A stretch of 64,000 nt of DNA, taken from contig JBAJFG010000391.1 of NCBI GenBank assembly GCA_037903475.1, positions 62,001-126,000 on the forward strand. Direction: 5' to 3'. This document shows positions 10,751-33,431 of the stretch, in pieces (position 1 is the first letter of the stretch; each line of letters starts with the position of its first letter). The translations under genes were made by a program, and so were the position numbers. Below the pieces are notes generated by a model, which was not told the origin of the DNA, did not search any database, and saw only the letters and a program-made list of their open reading frames with translations. The DNA comes from Ancylostoma caninum (taxonomy: Eukaryota; Nematoda; Chromadorea; Rhabditida; Ancylostomatidae).

Positions 10751-11895
10751 CCATTTCTTTCTCATCCGTCGTTGTCCACTCCTGTATTCCTGTCGCGTGT
10801 GTTCGGAATTCCGGTACGAAGACACGGTTGTGAGGCTCCTGACACGTGAGTCGCATCGTATACTTCTCCACACTGGTATCAATGAGTCCTTCTGCATCGG
10901 TGAATGTCTTTTTTTTAAAGAAATTGGTAACGATAATGAAGATAGGTGGTCATGAAGCTTATTTTCCTTGTCACAATGATTCTTTAAAGTTTTCGCGGTA
11001 GCAATGTTCAAATAGATTTAGTTTTACCTGTAGAAATGTAATAATCATTGCAGCACTAATACTGAGCGTATCTGCGTAATGCTTTACTAAATTTGTGGAA
11101 GACCAGTACACTTCAAAACATTTCGATTATTGTTATTCAAGCTCAAGAAGTAAATCTTACACATTGGGCTGAAGGGCTCAAGAAGGCCACACTGCTCCAA
11201 TTCTGTCATAGCGTTTGAAAATTAACACACTAAAGTTACCTACGGGGTCACTGGTTGCAAAAGTGTGGTGACGGAAATATATCGCGAAGTAATTCAAACG
11301 CTCGTAACTTGGCCGCCAGGAGCAACCGAGTCCCTGTACGGGAGTTCGTGTGTTTGGTCATTAAGTGTCATGAGGTATCAGCATCGGTTCTACTCATGTT
11401 CGGTAATGCGCATAAATGCAGGCTTCTTTCGAGAACAGACACAACGAGACTTCTTATCTAACTTCTTTTTTTAACACTGAGATTCCCTTGAAATTTTTGT
11501 TCATTTTTGCATGCACCATTTTTGCATCTTTTCATAGTTTCTCCGGTAGATGTTTCGTCCCTTTTCCCTCTTATGTTGATTTATGCAGGGTAAGACCTCA
11601 CCGCTATACGAACTTCGTTCGGTCTTTTGTGTGCCATACCCTGATGTCGTGTTCATCTTTTTTATTGCCAGAGCTAGTCTTCATTAGCGATTCTAACGCA
11701 CATCTCCTTGTTCCCTGTGTTAATCCCAGTTCTCCTTAGATCTCACTCCCTGACACATCTTCTGGTTGCCTTTCAAGCATCTGTACCTTGTGCTGCCATT
11801 TCTGTTGTTCGGTCCATTTTTCTTAATAAAAACAAGAACGGATAAAAAGATCACTGGTTAGGTATTACGACCTTCTGTAGGTCATTAAAAGTACT
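10751..11895. other. Unassigned sequence
   Basis: No supported exon or repeat. It may hold introns or 5' exons of the plus-strand gene whose last exons are at 12538-12802, but none could be fixed. Confidence 0.35.
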
Positions 11896-12406
11896 GTCTG
11901 TTAGCTCACAGAAGGCGCCCGATCCGTCTTCGTCCGCAAATACAACCTCACCACCTTTTGGATAGCTTATCTAATTTTTGCACTTTTTCGAAAAGCATGT
12001 GGTGTGATTCCTCTCATTCCGATTCCTCCCTACTGCCTTTTGCTAAAATATCCTTCCAGACGCATTCAGCGGACAAACTCGTAATTGCAGACAAAGTCGG
12101 ATCAGGCGCCCTCTGTGAGCTAACAGACTACGTATAACGTCCCCGACACCGGGCTAAACTGTCAATAGTGGCATGTGGTCTGTTACCGGCCACAATCGCT
12201 ATCTCATCACTGTGTTGATCAACTTGAGTTTCCACACTTTTTTAAAATACGTTTTGGTGTGATTCCTTCCATATTAATGTTTCTCTGCTGCCAATTGGTA
12301 GTATATCTTTCCAAACATATCTTGCGGGCTTCGTCCCATCGATCGAATCAGTGCGGTCGTAATTGCAGACAAAGTCGGATCAGGCGCCCTCTGTGAGCTA
12401 ATAGAC
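11896..12406. repeat. Compound MITE-like repeat, one inverted and two direct arms
   Basis: A ~48-base arm at 11896-11943 (GTCTGTTAGCTCACAG...) is inverted relative to near-identical arms at 12081-12128 and 12359-12406 (...CTGTGAGCTAAYAGAC). The stretches leading to the two right-hand arms also resemble each other, sharing GGTGTGATTCCT and a CTGCC...TATCTTTCCA segment. This looks like an inverted-repeat element followed by a second partial copy in tandem. A diverged relative lies on the opposite strand at about 32.2-32.5 kb. Confidence 0.6.
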
Positions 12407-12537
12407 CATAAACGACAGAATGTTTGGCTAAGGTTTCAAGCGAATCCGAGTCTCTGTCTCCATTGTCCTTCCTCTGTTCTTCGCTTTATTACAGACAAAA
12501 AAAGTAGCGAAAAGAACGTGTAAGGACTTCTGTTTAG

Positions 12538-12802
12538 CATCGAAGTGCCCGAAAGCAACTGCCGCGTTATTTGTGATGAACCCAAAACAACCACTGAAGC
12601 AACTATTTCTTCGGACATTTCTGAGTTAAGGTCCAGTGCGAGAAGGGAGCTGATGAATGGACTCCTAATGCTTTTCATTGTGTTCCTCATTATAATGATA
12701 AAAAAGGTAAGGGTTATATACTTACCACAGTCCCCCATTTCTCTAATCTTCTCTTTTCAGTTGGTGAACTTTGTTACTGAGCAGCGTGGCCGACAACAAT
12801 AA
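12538..12802 (+). CDS. Last two exons of an unrecognised single-pass membrane protein gene
   Basis: An exon at 12538-12706 follows a TGTTTAG acceptor and ends at AAAAAG|GTAAGG; a second exon at 12761-12802 follows CTCTTTTCAG and ends in TAA. Phases agree. The encoded 70-residue C-terminal part has a polar stretch with two Cys and a Thr/Ser-rich segment, then a strong transmembrane helix (LLMLFIVFLIIMI) and a short basic tail ending GRQQ. The start and earlier exons must lie upstream but could not be found. Family unknown. A G-rich segment with GGGCGGGC runs follows the stop. Confidence 0.45.
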
Positions 12803-15800
12803 GCACGCCCACATTCACACGGCGTAAGGCGACTACCGGGCGAAAAGGAGGACGGGTGGGAGGACGGGCGGGCGAATGGGCGGGCAACGCCAGCTCTCCA
12901 TCGTCTTCTTGTTGTTACGTTGTTCACATTGTATTGTTGATTCTTATTCTTTATTTAGTCTCTACATCGCAACTGTACGGTTGACATCGTACTGAATTTG
13001 CGAAGAGTCCAGCGTTGCCATACCATCTCCACACATACGTTACTTCAACTTCACTTCAACTTCATAATATACGCTTGGGTTTTCTTCTTTTTGTTGTCTG
13101 GCTGCCTATGCAAGCTTTTACCGTTTGGAGTTCCCTGTAGCATCTTCATTATTGACATCTATCTAACGTCATCCGCGAATCCTCGTGTCAGGCGGACCAT
13201 AACAAGTTTCACGTTCTCCATGACAGAAAGCATTGGAACAGCCTTCTGTCTTTTGTACGGAAGCTAAAATTGAAAAACAGCAAACATTCGCGGAGTTGTA
13301 TAAGGTGCGCTGGATAAGTGGGCATACGACCCACGGTGGCCCATGCCGGACTGCGTCGGAGTCTTCTTTTCATGGTAGAAGCGTCAGTTAGGAGCGGTCG
13401 ACCGCTCACCGGGACCGCACATCGAAGACTGTTTTGTTTGTTTTATTATTGTTGTTTTTATATCAAATTAATCATCTGCTGATTTCATGTAGAGCACAAT
13501 TCAATGTCCACAATACATTTAACCACACAATTTAAAAACCCGGGGAACAAGAACGATAAAAGCCGCAACTAAATGAGGTCGAGTGCAAAGTTCGGCTGAA
13601 AACTGCGCGACCAATTCCATCCAATCAGCGGTCAGTTTTTTCCTAACCAATCGCATCTACCAAGCTTGGAGGGGAAAATGTACAGATTTTGTGCCAGCTT
13701 TACGGATTCCGACCGATCCACTGCTCTGAATGGAACTCGGGATTTGGTAGCAAAATTTTGGATTTGATGGGACCTAGTACCTCAATGGCCCGAGTAACTA
13801 CCTCGTGCTGCGCCTTGTTTTACGACATGCTAATGGGGTCTGTTTGCTAAACTACAATTCACATCCATAGAAATTTTTTTACCCATTCAGATTCAATATC
13901 AGCACTTTCATTCAGTTCAAGGAGGCTTCAAGAAAATTTGAGACACTTCGAGTGAAGACGGCCCCAGCCTCTCATATTCATCAGTGGCAGAGAACGAAAG
14001 GGAAGCCTCACCGTCCCCCCCCCCCCGCAAAGCTTGGCCGAATTTTTAGATTACTTCAAGATACATGAAGTAATAGTTTTTTTTGTTGCTCTTGAACAAT
14101 TACTTTTCATTTTTCGATAAAAAATTAATATTTTCAGCTTTATCGGCGTTCGCTTTCTTGGTCTGGCACTGGAAATCAACAATTCCATCAATAGCATCGC
14201 TATCACGTATTTCTTCCCGAGCAAATGTCATACCTTCCTTGCGTTGATTTTTATTTTTTATACGCTCTTTTAACCGGTAGTGTAATACAAAAAGTATGTG
14301 AATTGTGTGGAAGTGGAAGAACTACAGTATGTGTACGGCGCTAATATGGTAAATATTGTACTATGTCACAACTACACGAAAAGGTGACGCTGTGATTGCT
14401 AGGAACAGAGATTTTGTGGTTCACATTAGAACGTTTAACTGTTTAAATCTCAACTTCTATCCAGTTTGTTGTCTCAGTTGTTAGCAAACCACTCTACTCC
14501 TGAAAGTGGCTTCTCTATAAAGGTAATTGAGAGTAGGGTAACAGGCCAGGAAAACTTGATGATTGCTTGTATCTTCGTTTTATTTCAAATTTTGAGGTTT
14601 ATTCATTTTCCTCTATTGCGATAGCACAGAATGTGTCTGACTTATTGCGCGAAGAATTCAGCAGATCTGTTTGATCACTCATCGAGCGGAGTAATCCAGT
14701 TTCGCCGATTTCCTTCGCTTCCTTTTGTCAAAATCTCGCAATTTCGTCAGGGCATCGAGTTTTCGGCTTTGCTTTCCTCCTTTTGGTCACTGGTATACGG
14801 GCAGTCGATCTGCCAAAAACAAAGGCATACAACCCACGTTTATCTGATACGGTGTGGGTTGTTATCTTTTCCGTTCCATGTCGGTCTTCTGGTTAGGTAC
14901 TTTTTTCTTGGTTCTTCTGATCGGAGAGCTGTCCTGAAGCCGACCGTATTCGGAATAGACGGAGTGACTTTCCGCTGTGATCTTGGGTGAGGAATTATGG
15001 ATTAGGTTACCTCTGTAGATTTGACCAGATCTCGTCCCAGAGGTAGAACATACATGATAACCGTAGGAGTAGATCTGAGGTAAACATTTCTTAAAGCATG
15101 GAAAGGGGATATAAACACATGAACACTCGAGAAGTTTAGTGTTCGTGATTTTCTGAGGCTTTGTGTTGATGGTTCTATTTCGGCTAGCCTTCGGAATTTA
15201 ATGCCTTCCTCAGACCTTATATTTCAGAAATAACACAACATCATCCAAAAACAGACGTACAAGCAAACGACCATACCGTGTGGCAAGACGTTGAATTTTG
15301 ACTCTAGCGCCAACGCAGTAGAGCTAACCTATACAGAACAACTTATTGAAAGAGAACAGAGCACTATGAAATGGCGACACGGAAGACGTTGGATCTCACC
15401 CCTCGTTGGCGATGGTAAAGTGGGGAAAAAAGAAACGAGGATGCTAATATAGCCAAAGAATCTAATCAGCTGAGCAACCGTAAACACATCCCTTAGCTCT
15501 TCTGTAGCGTTGATCACTAGGGAAGAGCTAAGGGAAGTGCTACGGTTGTTATGTCACTCTGTCCTATAACTTTAAGTGTTTTTAACTGGTTTACGTTGAC
15601 ACACGTTAAAATGTATACTAATAGAATAAAAAGCGAAAAGAAATGAAATCAATGGGAGGGATTAGATAGGATGCGAAGAATAGAATGGAAGTGACGAATG
15701 GGCAAATTGAATGAGTCAGGGAAATCGAGAAGCCCATTGTGTTTCTTCTATCTCAATTTTTTTCTTTCCCTTCCTTCCTCAGATACGCGACTATTGAAGA

Positions 15801-16492
15801 TGTCTTCGATAGGTGCCTGAGCAATACAAATCTCCTTTTCACATGAATATCGAGCGAATCAATGACGTTCTGACTTACTCACAGCACACAGTGTGGTCTT
15901 CAATGAGATCCTTGCGTCCATTTATTGTTGGGAGCACTCAGAGCTCATCTGGTTGCAGCAATAATTTAGCAACCCCCTGCAAAGCTTAATCGCTAAGCAA
16001 ATTTGTTCTGAAATGTTGATGCTACATAACATCATGGGTTTTGGAAGATGCACTTAAGCAGTTATGCGTTTCGAGCGCGGCCCACACGGTTTCTCCCCAG
16101 TGACATCCATGCACCATATGCAAAGTAGGCGGAGCCGCCTGTACCTACGTTAGCTGCTTGTATTGCTGCTTTGCATGTTTTCTTCTTAGCTCTCTTAGCA
16201 GAGAGTCAATTTTCTATCCGTTGTACAGACCAATTATGTATGGATTCTAGCATGCTTTGCTATGGTTACTAGAGCAGTGCTGGATAGGTATCAAGGTACA
16301 GCCTTAGGCATCTAGTGATTCAAGCATTTCTAAAGACTGTGTCTACGTACTAGATCTAAAGCCTGTGTCTATGTACTAGGTTGACTATGTGCAAGTGCAA
16401 GGTTAGAAACATTTATTGCAATCATTGTTAACCTCTCAACACAGCTATGACCTGCAAGCATCAATAGGTACATATCAGTCCAACTAAAACCC
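12803..16492. other. Intergenic region without supported genes
   Basis: I see no domain-bearing exons. Notable small features are a 14-bp perfect palindrome AGCGGTCGACCGCT at 13393-13406, a poly-C run near 14017, a 13-bp-stem hairpin at 15490-15534, and a short tandem pair built on TGTGTCTACGTACTAG near 16340. An open frame at 14631-14990 (+) has no recognisable content. Confidence 0.4.
15490..15534. repeat. Inverted repeat, 13-bp perfect stem
   Basis: CCCTTAGCTCTTC at 15490-15502 pairs perfectly with GAAGAGCTAAGGG at 15522-15534 across a 19-base loop; imperfect pairing continues outward for about 10 bases. Possible remnant of a MITE end or a structured transcript; function unknown. Confidence 0.6.
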
Positions 16493-27584
<11,092 letters not shown>

Positions 27585-27600
27585 CCTGGAAAGGTGAAAA
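27585..27600 (-). promoter_or_regulatory. Candidate trans-splice acceptor of the alpha-glucosidase mRNA
   Basis: On the minus strand TTTTTTCACCTTTCCAG ends one base before the start ATG. With no upstream ATG exon supported, this is best read as the spliced-leader acceptor; it also decides the start codon (an upstream in-frame TTG at 27608 is rejected). Confidence 0.55.
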
Positions 27601-28944
27601 AATCTCAATGGCTCAAAACCGCCCGAAAATAAGGTAGGCGAAAAGGGAGGGGTAGAATCCTGAGATTATTCTCAACATAGTCGACGACGAAGTTATCAAG
27701 TCCTGATCTATAGTGTTTGTACATAATAATACAGCAACGTCTTAGAAGACACATACTACATATATTTTGGTGTCAACAAAGTGAAAAAAAGGCGAATTTC
27801 AAGCTTCAAACTAGTTTATTTTGTTTCTTTTTATCATTTTCATTCTTCCTTTCCTTACTGGATAGGGTAAGTTCTATCTCTTGGCTTGTTTCGCGTCTAA
27901 AGGTTATGTGCAAAAAATATGCGCATTCCGCTCTTCCTTTTCAGTTTTCTAATAAGTAGCATCTTATTTTTTTCTTATTCTCCATTTCCCTTGCGATCCT
28001 TTACGAACCACTCTGGCGGTGGAAACAGCAGAGATCCCAGAGAATGGAAAAGGAACCACAATAAAACGGAGGAAAACACATCGAACATGTGGTGATGATC
28101 ATTTATAATGCGGTAGATAATGCCATTTATGAGAGGAGCGATTATGTTCAGCACTTGGCCTGGCCTTTGATTATCAGGTCAGACGGAGCCGTTGCTCCTG
28201 GTCTGTGATCAACGCTCGCTACAGATAAGATAGTGGAATGGAATTTTCAGGGAGCTTCCGCTGGCAGATGTTTTATCTAGGGCATTGTTGATGTCAAGAT
28301 GGACCTAGAAGGATTCATTAACTATGACCGTTCAGCTGAAAAAAGTGCAAAATAACGAATGTAGCCTGGAGAACAAAAAAAAAATTAAAAGAACACGCAT
28401 AAATAGAATGAACCCCTCGAACATAAGTATTACGAGGTAATCAGCTTGCAACTCTAGGAGGTTCACTGAGGATGTTGAAAATACGTAGAAAGTATTGCTT
28501 AAAATTGGAAACTAACAGGAACATGTGCACGAAAATGAAAGTTCTTCGTAAATAGCCCTTCTCAAATGTAAGGGACAGCAATGTTTGTTGAAACAATGTG
28601 ATTGCTGGACGGCCAGCAGTTGCCAGTGAAATGGATTGCAGTTGAGCAATCGATTGCAATGAACAACCTAACTCTTGTTTTTCTGATTTCTTGAGCGCCA
28701 TCATATATGTTTATGCATGAAAATGCCACCTTCCACCCTGCAATAAAAGCGAATTTTCGACTTCCACTGCTGATTTTCGTCTCTTGTGTCTTTTTTCGTT
28801 GGTTTTCTTACCATCTACCTACTTTGAAATTTTTCGCAAAGTCATTTTTCACCTTATATAGAGTTTTCCTCAAAGTTTTTTCTTCTTGAATTTTCTTTTG
28901 AGCGTCACTTTTAGAACATTTAGCATACATTAGATAAAGCTCAC
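27601..28944. other. Upstream region of the alpha-glucosidase gene, no genes supported
   Basis: No exon or RNA gene is visible. It should contain the promoter and outron, but no motif can be assigned from sequence alone. Confidence 0.35.
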
Positions 28945-29076
28945 CTGAGTAGCTAGAAGCGTTGAAGTTGATCTCGTATGTAAAATATCGCTGCCCCCAC
29001 CGCTTCATTTGCTTCCAGGCGGCCGCTTGGTGAAGCGCTATTGCTTCTACAGTCTTTGATTCCTCTCCTCTGTTGC
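28945..29076 (-). CDS. Possible internal exon of an unknown gene
   Basis: A minus-strand open stretch with protein-like composition (VEAIALHQAAAWKQMKRWG, then RYFTYEINFNASSYS) ends at a good donor, TACTCAG|GTGAGC. An upstream stop limits it, so a 5' exon would be needed. I found no partner exons and recognise no family; it may be a remnant. Confidence 0.2.
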
Positions 29077-29199
29077 ATTATATATCGTATTTTTATAGAC
29101 TTGAAAATGGCATTATAACGCCGAAAGCTTGCCGAATAAAATTGCTGTATTCCTAGAGTCTCAACACTTTACACACACGAAAATAATATAATAATCTCC

Positions 29200-29480
29200 C
29201 ATCTTTTTTCAAAGGATGAAGCTTCGAGATGTCCGCAACAGCATTGCAGAAAAACTCAGGCATTCTCAATTGGACTATTCCTCTGTAAACACTACAAGAT
29301 GTTCTAAATGTACTCTGGTAAAGTGTTTGCACGGCTTTTGGGCACTCTGAGCACGTTCTCCGATTTCTGTTCCGATTAGCTTTCGTACTTTTATCGCGTT
29401 TGTGTGTCATTAAAGCTCCCAGGAATGTTACTAGTCTACTTCCTGGAACACGTGCAAGAGTACGTTTACGTACTCATCTG
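29200..29480. repeat. Dispersed repeat, copy A
   Basis: Shares AAGTGTTT-CGG, CAGCACGT/GAGCACGT, CGATTAGCTTTC-TACTTTTA and GCGT--GTCAT blocks in the same order with 31860-32040. No coding capacity. Confidence 0.55.
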
Positions 29481-30696
29481 CAGACGAATAATTTACATAC
29501 AATACATGACATCTAGTCGTAAGTAGATAAATCAATCCTTTTCCGTCGTGTTGATGGGTAAGAATTGCCAGTTACATACTGCAAGAAGTTTCTTTTCTTA
29601 ACTTCATTGCGCTGTCGTGTTTCCGTCAACGAACTGATGGTTTCATGGCGGACGCTATTTCCTCCGGCGCTGATATGATTTCACCTCTGCTAATCTGTGA
29701 GGAATACACATCAGTCCAAGTAGTTGTTCATTTCAGGAACACACAAGTTTATTGTATAAGATGTTTCACTGGCTAATTACTTGATGTCTCCGCCATTGCC
29801 GTAGCCAAAAAAATTCTCGACGATGCATGAAAACCATCGAAAAATCTGAAACTGGGCCAGTATCGATGCCCAGGCAATGCAAAGAAACCGCAGGCTAACC
29901 ACAGGAAAACTAACATACGCTTTGCTTTGAAGGTCTAGTGGCTGTCGTTGGAGTCGCGACCACACTAGACCACACGATTCGTTAAAATTGCACGACTTCA
30001 TTCAGAATAAAAATCTCTAGTCTAATGCAATAATGTGCGAGTTATAGGAAGAACTTACTGGTATTATTATGATAGAATACACCTCTTGTGGGAAAATTTT
30101 TGGATTCTTAACATGAATTCAAAACGTGTAGGCATGAGCTGCAATGTACTTTTCGTAATCGATATCGTTAGAATCTGTTTTTGATGTCCTTTTAGATAGG
30201 TAGATAAAGGAGAAACTAAACCTCAGGCACTTGTATAGCTGTTGATATGGAGGGGAACCACACGAACGGCGACTCACCACCTCTCTCCCCTCCATTGGTT
30301 CCTGTCCGAGCAACTTTTCCCAAGTGGTTTGTGCTTGCTAGGGCTAAATCTAGAAAACCACATCTTTTTAGCAAAGTTTACTTGAAAGAAATATCTGACC
30401 GTCGCCGGATCGCTTGACAGACAGTAGGATCCATCAGCTCTTCAGATATGCTTCCGAAAAAAAAAACAGAGTGGATAGTTCTTCTTAAAAACTTCTCGAC
30501 TCAATGACTGAGGAAAACGCTCACGCCTGATTCTAATCTGATAGGGAAAAACAATTATGAGTGAACATGGAGGAAAATTTTCGCTCACCAGCCTACCATG
30601 TTCTGCTACTGAGCTGCCTCAATACCATTCTCGTTGTATATCATTGTTGATTGCCATTGCATTGATGTCGTGTGTTTTCCAATGCCATAAACAGAT
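29481..30696. other. Intergenic, no genes supported
   Basis: Open frames at 29777-30001 and 30119-30313 (both minus) have no recognisable domain or splice context. Nothing else seen. Confidence 0.35.
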
Positions 30697-30921
30697 GTGC
30701 CCGCGTCCAAAAGTGAGGAAACGCCTGGAGTCGGGTCCAATGGTGTGATAAGGATGCGCCGGCGTCCAAAAGTGAGGAAACGCCTGGAGTCGGGTCCAAT
30801 GGTGTGATAAGGGTGCGCAAACGTCCAAAAGTGGGGAAACGCCTGGAGTCGGGTACAATGGTGTGATAAGGGTCCGCTGGCGTCCAAAAGTGAGGAAACG
30901 CCTGGACTCGGGTCCAATGGA
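30697..30921. repeat. 59-bp minisatellite, about four copies
   Basis: The unit starting CGTCCAAAAGTGAGGAAACG recurs at 30704, 30763, 30822 and 30881, exactly 59 bp apart, with only a few substitutions between copies. Because 59 is not a multiple of three, all three minus frames stay open with the same repeated peptide; these open frames are by-products of the repeat rather than genes. Confidence 0.95.
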
Positions 30922-31859
30922 TCCATTGCATTTGCGCTGAATTGGTTACATTTATTCCTTCACGTCCACTAATTTCGAGAGCATAACTTCGTTCATATGG
31001 AAGAAGCTGCCACCTAAGGGGTCAAGGGCTTCTCAGGAGAGCGATAGAACTGCGTGGAAAGATGAAGATTTTATCAATACATTTGCACCTTTGTGTTTTC
31101 AACGTGCAGTATGTAGCGAAGCGAGCATCAGTAGAAGTCTGGAAGTCCGGCGTAAGCCGGACGGCCAGACTGGTACCCATATAAGGGACGAGTAGGCATG
31201 ACTTTATATGAGAACACGCAGTAATGCCGAGTTATTATTGAACATAATTTGCACTAACTTCAAGAGGTTCAGGATGAAGATGAGTCTTGTTGACGGCGAC
31301 TAACTGACACAATAGAATTAAAAGCAGCGTTAGTGGAAGTGGGAGTCTGCGACATTGATATCAAATCTGTATCCCAATTTTCCTTTGCATCTGCTACTCT
31401 CCATAACCCACTAAGCCTTGATTTCCCCTGCTGAGTAAAAAAAAGTGTTCACGAATGAGCTTGACTCGTGGCAAGGCAGCCGTATCAGCGGCCCACTGGC
31501 AAGACTTGTTTTCCTGGTGAGCAGTCAATGGCTGGAAGGCACCTACATGCCTGCCATGTATGGGTTCGTGCATGAGGATGATGATCTTAAAGACATTGTC
31601 TCACCTCAGGATCCTTCCTGAGATTTTTGTACGAATAGAAGCTCCAAGAGACGACGATTCCAATAGTGTAGAGTATTTTTTTTTTCACGAAAATGCATGC
31701 CTACAGAGACAGCTCTGCAAGGCTGCGCATGCCACCGCCAGTCTTTATGATGGATACATATCTTAATAGACATCCGGAATTCCCCACAAAAGATGAAGCT
31801 AAATAGATGGCTGAGCATCGTGAGCCACGGTACACATCACAAAATGATATAGGTGTTCT
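30922..31859. other. Intergenic, one structured segment
   Basis: No genes supported. The only notable structure is the nested hairpin at 31137-31170. Confidence 0.35.
31137..31170. other. Nested hairpin with GTAA tetraloop
   Basis: Outer stem GTCTGG/CCAGAC (6 bp), an AA/GG internal loop, then inner stem GTCCGGC/GCCGGAC (7 bp) closed by GTAA, a GNRA-type tetraloop when transcribed on the plus strand. No known RNA family is recognised around it. It may be part of a structured RNA or a transposon end. Confidence 0.5.
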
Positions 31860-32040
31860 TTACTGAAGTGTTTACGCGGCTCTGAGACTATCAGCACGTG
31901 CTTCGGTTCACTGTCTGATTAGCTTTCATACTTTTAATCTCTTCTATGCGTCATGAAGGTTTCGTGGAAAGCTACTATTTTATTCTTTGAATGCTTGCAA
32001 AAATACGCTTATAAATTCTCTTCCGTACCAACACTTTATA
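31860..32040. repeat. Dispersed repeat, copy B
   Basis: Diverged partner of 29200-29480. Confidence 0.55.
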
Positions 32041-32198
32041 CCACGTGAATCTCCATTTTGGGCTAATGACAGCGTATTTGCAGTATATTCGGCGTCGGTG
32101 ACTATACCGAAATTCTTCCAACCACACCTTATTAAAGCCGAACAGAACAATGTCTGAAACTACTGTTTCACTTTGTCCAACAAATACGTACGTGGGTA

Positions 32199-32496
32199 TA
32201 GTCCAGTGCGTCTGTGACTTCGTTCGTACTTAGTTACAGCTGCAACGCGATATCGGCCATCCGATTAGCTGGTTCGATCGACGGGAAAGCGCGGAGAATG
32301 CATCCGGTATAAGATCCTTCTATATATCTTACGAAGTGACAGTAGGTAAACGTCATGATGGAAGGAATCACACCACGTACATACTAGAACTTACAAGGAA
32401 AAGTGTAAAAACTAGATGAAATTAAATGAAATCAGCTGGCCAGTTGGACGTCACCACTCTGGAGCATAATTTCAGGCAAAGTCATAGACGCACTCT
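32199..32496. repeat. MITE-like element with 17-bp imperfect terminal inverted repeats
   Basis: GTGCGTCTGTGACTTCG at 32206-32222 is mirrored by CAAAGTCATAGACGCAC at 32477-32493 (2 mismatches). The internal part, read on the minus strand (GGTGTGATTCCTTCCAT, ATATATAGAAGGATCTTATA, CGTCGATCGAA), resembles the arms at 12.2-12.4 kb, so both belong to one broad family with different termini. Confidence 0.5.
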
Positions 32497-33035
32497 CTAG
32501 GCGACCGAGCTGTGCGGCCTCGAATTTTGAGTGGTGAACAGGGATGTGCATAATTACAATTTCCGGCCATTTTACGCAAATTTCGTACGATTGGCGAAAA
32601 ACTGGCCTAGATTTTGTGACAAAATCGTAAATAACAGCGAGAAAGTCTCGCCATAGGGTTTGCGCTAAAATTTAGGGTAAAAAAAATCGAATCTCTCCAA
32701 AACTAACCATTTTGATAGGAGACATGCGCATTCATAAGGTCTTTCGGAATGCGCAGGTATCAGCTGTCAAAGTGCTCTTCCAGGCCTGCTACTGATGTTT
32801 TTTGAAAGCTGCGGAAAAGTTCTACGAAAATGGAGCAGTCCCAGCCAAGAAATGAGGACAGCTAGGACAGAGATACCAATACTGCTTGGAAGAGCAAGTT
32901 GTACATTTCCCACTTTATTCTGGGAGGGCAAAAGATCGTCTCATTGTTGAACTAAAGCACACTCAATATTGAGGTTTTCGCATCGCATTTTCGTCGTTTT
33001 CGCATCGAACAGTCCGCATTTTAAACAGTAATAAA

Positions 33036-33431
33036 ATGAAAACCAATAAATCAGCAGTGGCACCGATCGAAGGGCTAGATGAGATAAAGAGTAGTCGCGA
33101 AATTGTTGTTGCATCTCACTCATGTGGTATGCTCATTCGTGCCACGTACTTTAATATAAAAAAATTCTCGAACTCGCCAGGATTCCTCGAAGGCTCACAA
33201 CAAGATACTAAAAAATTCTCGAACTCGCCAGGATTCCTCGAAGGCTCACAACAAGATACTAGGCACAAAACTGTAACGAGTTCTTGGAAGCTTTCTCGAA
33301 AATTTCCCTATTCTAGTCGGTTTTCAGGACGCCGCAAAGCTCGTCGCGCACCTTATCGCGCGCGATCGGCGGCAAAGTGGAGGCAAAATGAAAAACTTCA
33401 GAAATCCAAGGTTCAAATTGAATATTCGTAG
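33036..33431 (+). CDS. Unrecognised 131-codon open frame with in-frame 51-bp tandem duplication
   Basis: The frame opens with ATG and codes for a basic protein without known domains. Residues 42-75 are two adjacent exact copies of KKFSNSPGFLEGSQQDT, from a 51-bp tandem duplication at 33158-33260. The C-terminal part is Arg/Lys rich (GRRKARRAPYRARSAAK). No splice or promoter evidence supports expression; it may be a chance frame kept open by the duplication. Confidence 0.2.
   Translation: MKTNKSAVAPIEGLDEIKSSREIVVASHSCGMLIRATYFNIKKFSNSPGFLEGSQQDTKKFSNSPGFLEGSQQDTRHKTVTSSWKLSRKFPYSSRFSGRRKARRAPYRARSAAKWRQNEKLQKSKVQIEYS

Noticed and set aside
12436..12738. 100-codon minus-strand frame with hydrophobic stretches
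   Set aside because: It overlaps the plus-strand exon at 12538-12706, which has good splice sites on both sides and a matching next exon.
14631..14990. 119-codon plus frame
   Set aside because: No domain, splice or repeat evidence; composition similar to surrounding non-coding DNA.
27585..27608. Longer N-terminus of the alpha-glucosidase from 27608
   Set aside because: The codon there is TTG, not ATG, and a strong TTTCCAG acceptor lies between it and the real ATG at 27584.
30606..30931. Three overlapping minus-strand frames with repeated HTIGPDSRRFLTFGR-type peptides
   Set aside because: The 59-bp tandem repeat shifts frame each unit, so the same peptide appears in all three frames; this is a repeat artefact.
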